NCBI RefSeq assembly: GCF_002884975.1
Contig: NZ_PJKB01000001.1
Location: forward strand, 1,405,561-1,469,560
DNA: 64,000 nt
Source: Akkermansia muciniphila
GTDB taxonomy: Bacteria; Verrucomicrobiota; Verrucomicrobiia; Verrucomicrobiales; Akkermansiaceae
Direction: 5' to 3'
A program made the translations under genes and the position numbers. The notes beneath the pieces were generated by a model. That model saw only the letters and a list, made by a program, of their open reading frames with translations. It searched no databases and had not been told where the DNA came from. The stretch's first letter is position 1. The number at the start of each line of letters is the position of its first letter. Positions 26,119-33,186 of this stretch are shown one piece after another.

Positions 26119-26202
26119 CACTCTCCACTCTCCACTCTCCACTCTCCACTCTCCACTCTCCACTCTCCACTCTCCACTCTCCACTCTCCACTCTCCACTC
26201 TC
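26119..26202. repeat. Perfect heptanucleotide tandem repeat, 12 copies of CACTCTC
   Basis: Twelve exact 7-bp units fill 84 bp between the four-helix-bundle stop and gatB, ending 77 bp before the gatB start. Perfect identity implies recent expansion or ongoing slippage. It is non-coding in the chosen annotation. Confidence 0.95.
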
Positions 26203-26279
26203 CCGCCTCAGGCCTTTTTACTGGACAGGAAGAAGAGGGTTCCGTACAGTTTCCGCGATATTCAAGCGTTCCGAATTTT

Positions 26280-27746
26280 ATGGCAATTTCAGATTACATC
26301 GTGACCATTGGCCTGGAAGTCCACTGCCAGATCAAGACGAAGAGCAAAATGTTCTGCTCCTGCGAGACCGGCTTTGGCTTTGAACCCAATACGCGCGTGT
26401 GCCCCACTTGCCTGGGGCTGCCGGGCGCCTTGCCCGTGCTGAATGAGTTCGCCATTGAACGCACCCTGCTGACCGGGCTGATGCTGGGATGCTCCAGCCC
26501 GGAGGTTTCCCAGTGGGACCGCAAGAATTACTTTTACCCGGACATGGCGAAGAATTACCAGACCTCCCAGCTGGATCTGCCGCTGTGCCTGGGCGGGGAG
26601 GTTCCCCTGTATCCCTGGTCCTACCCGAATGACGTGATCAAGGCCGGCGTGCCCCCCTTCCGCACCGTGAAGCTGACCCGCATCCATTTGGAAGAGGATG
26701 CGGCAAAGATCACCCACCACGCCAATTATTCCCTGATTGACTACAACCGCGCCGGTTCCGCCCTGATGGAGATTGTCTCCGATCCGGATATCGACACTCC
26801 GGAGGAAGCCTACGCCTACCTTAAGTCCCTCCAGCAGATTCTGAATTACGGGGATATTTCCGACGCTGACATGGAGAAGGGCCAGATGCGCTGCGACGTG
26901 AATATTTCCCTGCGTCCCCACGGCCAGAAGGAACTGGGCGCAAAGGTGGAGATGAAGAACCTCAATTCCATGTCCGCCGTACGCCGGGCCCTTCATTATG
27001 AAATCCAGCGCCAGGCGGAAGAACTGGACATGGGCATGGCGCAGATCCAGTCCACCCGCCGCTGGGACGACGAACGCGGGGAGAGCGCCATCATGCGCAC
27101 CAAGGAAGACGCGCATGATTACCGCTATTTCCCCTGCCCGGACCTGGTGCCCATACACACCGCCCCGCTGGTGGAGAAGGTGCGCAGCCAGATTCCGGAA
27201 CTGCCCCAGGAACGCCAGAAAAGGTTCATGGAGGACTACGGCCTGAGCGAATATGACGCCAACGTGCTGGTGGGAGACCTGGAACTTGCCCGCTTCTTTG
27301 AAGAGGCCGCGCAGGGAACGGCCAGCGGCAAGAAGATTGCCAACTGGGTCATCAACAATATTTCCGCCGTGCTGAATGAAAAAGGCATGCGCCCGTCCGA
27401 ATGCCCGGTGAAACCGGAAGCCATCCGGGACCTGATCGCCATTATTGACGACGGCACCGTTTCCAACAACCAGGCCAAGGACGTCTTCACCCGGATGTGG
27501 GAGGAACCGTCCCTCACCGCGGCTCAGGCAGCCAAGCTGCTCGGCTTTGAAAAGGCGGATTCCTCCTTCCTGGACGCCATCGTGCAGGAGGTCATTTCCG
27601 CCAATCCGGCCAAGGTGGCTGAAATCCAGGCAGGCAACGACAAGCTCCTGAACTGGCTCACCGGACAGGTGATGAAAGCCGCCAAGGGCAAGGCCAACCC
27701 GAAGATTGTGACGGAAGCGCTGAAAAAAGCTCTTTCAGAACAGTGA
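26280..27746 (+). CDS. gatB: Asp-tRNA(Asn)/Glu-tRNA(Gln) amidotransferase subunit B
   Basis: 488 residues. TIGLEVHCQIKTKSKMFC, CPTCLGLPGALPVLN, WDRKNYFYPDMAKNYQTSQ and DYNRAGSALMEIVSDPD are GatB signatures; the C-terminal ~150 residues form the YqeY-like tail (IANWVINNISAVLNE, LLNWLTGQVMKAAKGKANP). Converts mischarged Glu-tRNA(Gln) or Asp-tRNA(Asn) to the correct amides with GatA and GatC, which are not in the window. No Shine-Dalgarno; the leader contains the heptamer array described above. Confidence 0.97.
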   Translation: MAISDYIVTIGLEVHCQIKTKSKMFCSCETGFGFEPNTRVCPTCLGLPGALPVLNEFAIERTLLTGLMLGCSSPEVSQWDRKNYFYPDMAKNYQTSQLDLPLCLGGEVPLYPWSYPNDVIKAGVPPFRTVKLTRIHLEEDAAKITHHANYSLIDYNRAGSALMEIVSDPDIDTPEEAYAYLKSLQQILNYGDISDADMEKGQMRCDVNISLRPHGQKELGAKVEMKNLNSMSAVRRALHYEIQRQAEELDMGMAQIQSTRRWDDERGESAIMRTKEDAHDYRYFPCPDLVPIHTAPLVEKVRSQIPELPQERQKRFMEDYGLSEYDANVLVGDLELARFFEEAAQGTASGKKIANWVINNISAVLNEKGMRPSECPVKPEAIRDLIAIIDDGTVSNNQAKDVFTRMWEEPSLTAAQAAKLLGFEKADSSFLDAIVQEVISANPAKVAEIQAGNDKLLNWLTGQVMKAAKGKANPKIVTEALKKALSEQ

Positions 27747-27752
27747 CCAAAA

Positions 27753-27845
27753 ACTAAAGATGAAAGACTAAATATTTTCCGGCACGAGCTTTAGTATTTG
27801 GTCTTTCCTATTTAGTATTTTTGTTCAAGCCCTCAGGGCTTGAAC
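27753..27845. repeat. Two inverted repeats between convergent gatB and poxB
   Basis: An AT-rich imperfect inverted repeat (22-nt arms 27753-27774 and 27795-27816, 19 of 22 positions pairing) is followed by an 11-nt-arm palindrome around GCCCTCAGGGC (27823-27845) that overlaps the poxB stop codon. The first could act as a bidirectional terminator. The second has no T-tract on either side. Confidence 0.6.
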
Positions 27846-29563
27846 AATTTCCTGTTCCCGGCCAGGGTGTTCCACACCTGCTTCACTTCCCCGGTCAGCG
27901 TCTGCTTGACCATCGCCAGGGAGAAGTCCGCGGCCTGCCCCAGGCTGATATACGGGGGCAGAGCGATGGCATCCCGGTCCACACGGGCGTCCAGCAGGGC
28001 CGCTCCCGGATATTTCAGGAAGGCCTGTACCATCTCGTCCACCTGGCTTGACTTGTCCAGCACAAAGCCCTTGATGCCCACGGCGTCCGCCACGGCGGCA
28101 AAGGAGGGATTGTCCAGGTCAATCTGCCACGGAATCAGGCCAGCGGCCTGCATTTCCAACTGGATGAAGTCCAGGCAGTCGTTATTATACACCACCAGTT
28201 TCACCGGAAGCCTGTACTGGGCAATCGTAATCAGATCCCCCAGCAGCATGGACAAGCCGCCGTCCCCGCAGAGGGCGATTACCTGCCGGCTGGGATAAGC
28301 CTTCTGGGCTCCGATCGCCATCGGCATGGCATTGGCCATGGAGCCGTGATTGAAGGAGGCCAGCGTCCGCCTTCCCAGCGTGGAGCACAGGAACCGGGCG
28401 CTCCAGATGCAGGGGGTGCCCGTGTCCACGGTAAATACGGCGTCCGGGGCCGCGTACTTGTTCAGGGCGGTGGTCACTTGTTCGGGCCGGATGGGGGATT
28501 CCTTGTCACTCCCGTCCATGTAGGCGTTCATGTCCTTAACATCCTTGGCATGGCGCTTCAGGGAGGCGTCCAGATGTTCCGAATCCTTTTTCTCCTCCAG
28601 CATTCCCAGCAGGGCGTCAGCCACGGCTCCCACGTCCCCGCAGATTCCCAGGTCCAGGCGGCAGCGGCGCCCCAGCACTTCCCCGCGGCGGTCGATCTGG
28701 ACGATGGCGGGCCTGGTGGGAAGGAAGTTGAAGTAGGGGAAGTCCGTCCCCCACATCACAATGAGGTCGCTTTCATGCATGGCCTTGTAGGCGTCCCCCC
28801 AGCCCAGCAGGCCGGTCATGCCCACGCCCAGGGGGTTGTCATGTTCAAAATAGTCTTTTCCCCGCCAGGTGTAGGCAATCGGGGCCTTTACCCGCGCGGC
28901 GATCTGCACCACCTTGCGTTCCGCTCCGGCGCAGCCGCCTCCGCAGAAGAAAGTGATGCGGCCGTGTGAAGCGAGCATCTGGGCCAGGCGCGCCACGGAT
29001 TCATGGTCCGGCACCACGGTTTCCCGGGTGAAGGCGGGGGGATGCACCAGGTCTTTGGCCTCCGCGGGAGCATCCGCCACGTCCCCCGGCAGCACGATGA
29101 CGCCCACATCATTCAGGGAGTAGGCATGCTGGATGGCGGACATCAGCACGCGGGGGGCCTGCTCCGCCGTGGAAGCCAGTTCCGCATAGGAGCTGCATTC
29201 CTTGAACAGCTGCTCCGGATGGGTGGCCTGGAAGTAATCCACCCCCACCTGGCTCTGGGGGATGTGGGAGGCGATCGCCAGCACGCGGGCCCTGCTCCTG
29301 TGGGCGTCATAAAGGCCGTTGATCAAATGAAGGTTGCCGGGGCCGCTGCTGCCGCAGCATACGGCCAGATTGCCGGTAAGCTGTGCTTCCGCACTGGCGG
29401 CGAAGGCGCCCACTTCCTCATGCCTCATGTGAATCCATTCAATGGTTTTCTTTCTGCGGAGGGCGTCCGTGATGGGGTTCAAACTATCTCCCACAATGCC
29501 GTAAATGCGCTTTACTCCCGCTTTTTCCAAAATTTCAACAAGTTGATCAGCTACCGTATACAT
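27833..29563 (-). CDS. poxB: Pyruvate oxidase / pyruvate:quinone oxidoreductase (TPP enzyme)
   Basis: 576 residues. The N-terminus (LEKAGVKRIYGIVGDSLN, MRHEEVGAFAASAEAQLTG, GSSGPGNLHLINGLYDAHR) follows E. coli PoxB closely. The TPP motif is ALCGDGGLSMLLGDLITI...LVVYNND. The enzyme decarboxylates pyruvate to acetate and CO2 with electrons going to quinone or oxygen through FAD. The C-terminal ~25 residues may be the membrane-binding tail of PoxB, but the match there is weak. Convergent with gatB; divergent from the glycosidase gene, with a 189-bp intergenic region. Confidence 0.9.
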   Translation of the reverse strand: MYTVADQLVEILEKAGVKRIYGIVGDSLNPITDALRRKKTIEWIHMRHEEVGAFAASAEAQLTGNLAVCCGSSGPGNLHLINGLYDAHRSRARVLAIASHIPQSQVGVDYFQATHPEQLFKECSSYAELASTAEQAPRVLMSAIQHAYSLNDVGVIVLPGDVADAPAEAKDLVHPPAFTRETVVPDHESVARLAQMLASHGRITFFCGGGCAGAERKVVQIAARVKAPIAYTWRGKDYFEHDNPLGVGMTGLLGWGDAYKAMHESDLIVMWGTDFPYFNFLPTRPAIVQIDRRGEVLGRRCRLDLGICGDVGAVADALLGMLEEKKDSEHLDASLKRHAKDVKDMNAYMDGSDKESPIRPEQVTTALNKYAAPDAVFTVDTGTPCIWSARFLCSTLGRRTLASFNHGSMANAMPMAIGAQKAYPSRQVIALCGDGGLSMLLGDLITIAQYRLPVKLVVYNNDCLDFIQLEMQAAGLIPWQIDLDNPSFAAVADAVGIKGFVLDKSSQVDEMVQAFLKYPGAALLDARVDRDAIALPPYISLGQAADFSLAMVKQTLTGEVKQVWNTLAGNRKLFKP

Positions 29564-29691
29564 GCAGATTAGACCAAAACCGGTTGAAAAAAATCAATGC
29601 TTTTGTGTCATAGATACCGGAAGTTCCTTCCGCATGGAAAACCATGACGGATTTTCAAACAGCCGCCTTGCCTGCCGGGAGGCTTTTTCCT

Positions 29692-29719
29692 TGAAGAAAC
29701 CGCGCTGGAGTCTATCTTG
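29692..29719 (+). promoter_or_regulatory. Possible promoter of the glycosidase gene
   Basis: TTGAAG (29692-29697) and TATCTT (29714-29719) are spaced 16 bp apart, 33 bp before the ATG. They are a fair sigma70-like match in a gap shared with the divergent poxB gene. This is pattern only, with no supporting data. Confidence 0.35.
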
Positions 29720-29752
29720 GCAAGGTAGTTCCATTTTCCTTGATACCAAACC

Positions 29753-32290
29753 ATGAAATTCCTCACTAAAGCTCTCCTGATGGCCACCGTTCTGGGAAGC
29801 CTCGCCACCGCTTCCGCAGCAGTCGTTTTTCCCGGCCCCACGCCCGGCGCGGCCCAGGCGGAACAGGCGGCTTCCGGGTATACACTTTCCAACAATATTC
29901 TGACGGCCAAATTCCTCAACCGCGGGGGCAAGCTTTCCTTTGGAGGCATGACGTCCAAACTGGGACCGGTAGCCAAAGCCGGGGAGGAACTGTTTATCAT
30001 CAACCTTCAGGACGGCCGGAGCATCAAATCCTCAGACCTGAAGGCGGCAGACGTCAAGCTCATCTCCCTCCAGGCCAATCCCAAGGCGTTCAAGCTGGTG
30101 GACCGCTTCCCCGGAAAAGCCGTGACAGCCACCTTCCAGGCACTGAACGGAACCCTGCATATCTCCTGGCGCGCCGTGCTCCGGGACAATTCCCATTACC
30201 TGCGGCAGGAACTCCGCCTGGTGGGCACGAAGCCCATCCAGATGAAGAGCATCGTGGCCATGCAGTATGACCTGGTGGAAGGAAAGGCGGGCTCCCCCTC
30301 CGTCTCCGGAAACGCCAGGGGCGCGCTCATCGTGAACGACCTCGCTTTCACCGCCCTGGAAACGCCCATGGGCATCAACACCGTGGGAGGCTCCGGAAAC
30401 GCGGCAGGCGGGGAGTCCACAGCCTGGAATGCGGACAAATGGACCACGGCTTCATGGACGGGCAATTTCAATATTCCGCAGGAGCTGAAAAAGCAGTACG
30501 GGGAGCAGGTAGCCTGCGCAGAAGGCCCCGTCACCATTGACGCCAAGGGTCCCTGCACCATCACGTTCCAGTACAAGGGGGGCGACAAGGGGAACAACAA
30601 GCTGAACACCGCCGGCGTGCAGCTCCTTTCCGCCAAGGGCGCCGTCCTTGACTCCGATTTCCACGCCGGGAGTACCGGGGATGCCAATTCCAACAACGCC
30701 TACACCGTGAAAGTTCCCGCCAAGGGGAACTACCTGCTGCGCTACTGGGCCCAGACCAAGAGCGAACCGATTGCCAGCAAGGGGGAAATCACCTTCTCCG
30801 TGCCCGTGCGCACGCTGGAGGAAAAGGAAGACGCCCAGGTGGAAGATTCCCAGCTCGCCCAGGGCGTCTGGAGCCGTAAAACCACCATGCAGCCCAGGGA
30901 GGTGTGGGAGGTGTCCTCCGTTCTCGGCATCTTTGCCCCCGGCCAGCAGCGCCGCTCCTTCCTGGCCTATATGGAGAGGGAGCGCGTGATGCCCTACCGC
31001 CCCTTCATCCATTACAATTCCTGGTATGAACTGAATATCAACCGGAATAATGATTCAGACCCCGCCAAGCGCATGACGGAAGAGCAGTGCCTGGCCGTGC
31101 TGAAGGACTGGCAGGAACAGTTTTTCCAGAAGCGCGGCATGACCATTGACGCCTTCGTCTGGGACGACGGCTGGGATGAATTCAACAGCCTGTGGGATTT
31201 CCACAAAATGTTTCCGCAGGGCTTCAAGCGCATTGACGCCGCCGCGGGTAAACAAAAGGCCGGCATCGGCACCTGGCTGGGCCCGGTGGGCGGCTACGGA
31301 GCCTCCAAAGGCAAGCGCCTGGCTCACTGGAATGTGAAGCATCCGGACAACAAGATCGGCAACTTCCAGCTTTCCAACAAGGAGTACTTTGACGCCTTTG
31401 TGGGCCGCTGCTCCCAGATGGTGAAGGATTACAACATGAAGTACTTCAAATTCGACGGCATCAGCACCCATTTCCACGCCAAGGGCCCGGGCAATGAGGA
31501 GGATGCGGAAGGCATCATCCGCGTACTGAACGCCCTGCGCCAGAAAAAGGGGGACCTTTACATCAATTGCACCGTGGGTACATGGGCCTCACCTTTCTGG
31601 TTCCGTTATGCGGATTCCGTATGGAGGCAGGAAAATGACTTCGGCACCATCGGCGTGGGCGACAACCGCGACAAGTGGATTACCTACCGCGACCGCCTGG
31701 TGCATGAAGTCTTTGTACAGGGGTCACCCCTGATGCCCATCAATTCCATGATGACACACGGCCTGATGGTCACCAAGTTCGGGCCGCCCGCGTGCATGCC
31801 CCGCGATCCTGAAAACGTGAAGAAGGAACTCCGCTGCGCCATGGCCTGCGGCACCTCCCTCCAGGAGCTTTACGTGGACAGAGACCTCATGAACGCCAAG
31901 GACGGCGCGCTGTGGGACGAGCTGGCCAAGGGCATCAAGTGGATCCGCCGCAATGCGGACGTGCTGGACGACGTGCACTGGGTGGGCGGCAATCCGTGGA
32001 ACAAGCAGACCAATGAAGGCGCCGTGTACGGCTGGGCCGCGTGGAATAAAAACAAGGCCACCCTGGCCCTCCGCAACTCCTCAGACCAGGAAAAGAGCCT
32101 GACCGGCACCCTGCGCGGCATCCTTGATATTCCCGCGGCGGTGAAGGGTTCCATCACTTTCAAGGATTCCTATGACGACCAGCGGCCCCTGGACGGTTTC
32201 TCCGGCAAGACCGTGGACGTTGACAAGGAGCTGACCTTCACGCTGAAACCCTTTGAAGTACTGGTGTACGAAGGGGGCAAGGTCAAATAA
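29753..32290 (+). CDS. Secreted clan GH-D-like glycoside hydrolase (alpha-galactosidase-like)
   Basis: 845 residues with a signal peptide (cleavage near ATASA). An N-terminal beta-rich region (about 30-400) contains a segment resembling an inserted carbohydrate-binding domain (around 250-350, with TITFQYKGGDKGNNK-like sequence). A TIM barrel follows: FIHYNSWYELN, then DAFVWDDGWDEF (the DDGW signature of GH36/GH27 relatives), LGPVGGYG, YFKFDGIS (likely nucleophile Asp) and a downstream YADSVWRQENDF that may hold the acid/base Asp. The C-terminus is a beta domain. It probably releases alpha-linked galactose or GalNAc-type sugars outside the cytoplasm; exact family and substrate are inferred. 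Confidence 0.75.
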   Translation: MKFLTKALLMATVLGSLATASAAVVFPGPTPGAAQAEQAASGYTLSNNILTAKFLNRGGKLSFGGMTSKLGPVAKAGEELFIINLQDGRSIKSSDLKAADVKLISLQANPKAFKLVDRFPGKAVTATFQALNGTLHISWRAVLRDNSHYLRQELRLVGTKPIQMKSIVAMQYDLVEGKAGSPSVSGNARGALIVNDLAFTALETPMGINTVGGSGNAAGGESTAWNADKWTTASWTGNFNIPQELKKQYGEQVACAEGPVTIDAKGPCTITFQYKGGDKGNNKLNTAGVQLLSAKGAVLDSDFHAGSTGDANSNNAYTVKVPAKGNYLLRYWAQTKSEPIASKGEITFSVPVRTLEEKEDAQVEDSQLAQGVWSRKTTMQPREVWEVSSVLGIFAPGQQRRSFLAYMERERVMPYRPFIHYNSWYELNINRNNDSDPAKRMTEEQCLAVLKDWQEQFFQKRGMTIDAFVWDDGWDEFNSLWDFHKMFPQGFKRIDAAAGKQKAGIGTWLGPVGGYGASKGKRLAHWNVKHPDNKIGNFQLSNKEYFDAFVGRCSQMVKDYNMKYFKFDGISTHFHAKGPGNEEDAEGIIRVLNALRQKKGDLYINCTVGTWASPFWFRYADSVWRQENDFGTIGVGDNRDKWITYRDRLVHEVFVQGSPLMPINSMMTHGLMVTKFGPPACMPRDPENVKKELRCAMACGTSLQELYVDRDLMNAKDGALWDELAKGIKWIRRNADVLDDVHWVGGNPWNKQTNEGAVYGWAAWNKNKATLALRNSSDQEKSLTGTLRGILDIPAAVKGSITFKDSYDDQRPLDGFSGKTVDVDKELTFTLKPFEVLVYEGGKVK

Positions 32291-32360
32291 TCCCCCCCTT
32301 TTCAGGGAAAGCCGGTTTTCCGGCTTCCCTGAACTCCCGTACCTCCGGCGCGGGTCCGGT

Positions 32361-33014
32361 TTAAAACCTCTTCTCAAACGTCACCGCTTCCAGCGGGTCG
32401 GAAGGGTTGACGGGCATCACCAGGCACTCCATATTTTCCCCTCCCAGGTAGAGGGTCAGGCCGGCGCCGGCGGAATAGACGATGGAGACGCCGTAATACC
32501 CCTCTTTCTTCACCAGGGACCAGGTGCCCCGGCAGGAGGACACGAGGTCCTCCTCCAGCACGGAGAGATCATCCCGGTCCTCCGGATGGGAAATCCACCA
32601 GCCCCACGCTTCAGGGCGCGGGAAGGAGGAAACCTCGCACGTGCCGTCTTCATGCAGGAGAATCGTGGAGGAGCTGATCTGGAAAAAGCGCCTCAGCTCC
32701 TGGGGCCGGTAAAACAGCCGCGCCCTGGGTGTGGATTCCACCTCGTACGTTCCGGATACGGCCTGAAGCGCCGGTTCCTGAATCCACAGGAAGGTATTTT
32801 TATGCATCATCCGCTGGCACGCCAGGCCCACCACCGCCAGGAGGGAAAGGAACGACAGGACAAAGGCCCACAGAGCAAGCCTCTTTCTCCACCAGGCATA
32901 CACGGCGGCCAGTCCGGCCACACTGCCCACGCAGACCCAGAATCCCCAGGAACGGGAAAGGAAGGCAAGAGCATCCGCCAGTACGGAAAGGCCATGAGAA
33001 AGATCATTCCACAT
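32361..33014 (-). CDS. Membrane protein of unknown function with a C-terminal soluble domain
   Basis: 217 residues. Two hydrophobic segments near the N-terminus (SWGFWVCVGSVAGLAAVYAW and LWAFVLSFLSLLAVVGLAC) are followed by a ~140-residue domain with strands such as SGTYEVESTPRARLFY, LHEDGTCEVSSF and GTWSLVKKEGYYGVSIVY. The words GTYEV...GTCEV...GTWSL resemble small lipocalin-like or META-type sheets, but I cannot name a family. Convergent with the glycosidase (70 bp apart), divergent from the Ca2+ ATPase. Confidence 0.65.
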   Translation of the reverse strand: MWNDLSHGLSVLADALAFLSRSWGFWVCVGSVAGLAAVYAWWRKRLALWAFVLSFLSLLAVVGLACQRMMHKNTFLWIQEPALQAVSGTYEVESTPRARLFYRPQELRRFFQISSSTILLHEDGTCEVSSFPRPEAWGWWISHPEDRDDLSVLEEDLVSSCRGTWSLVKKEGYYGVSIVYSAGAGLTLYLGGENMECLVMPVNPSDPLEAVTFEKRF

Positions 33015-33186
33015 AGGTGCTTCAGAATCGCCGGAACTCCGTCAAAGTCAAGGCAACAATGCCGCCCTTCACGGTACGGAGGGGGCGCGGCGGCTCAATT
33101 TTCCCAAAAACTCCCGTCATCATTCCCGCAAATCCCCCTCCGCACTTTCCTCACGGACTCCAATCAGGTAAAGAAACATCTCAACA

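Noticed and set aside
26119..26202. Repeat array considered as CRISPR
   Set aside because: Units of 7 bp with no spacers; no cas genes anywhere in the window.
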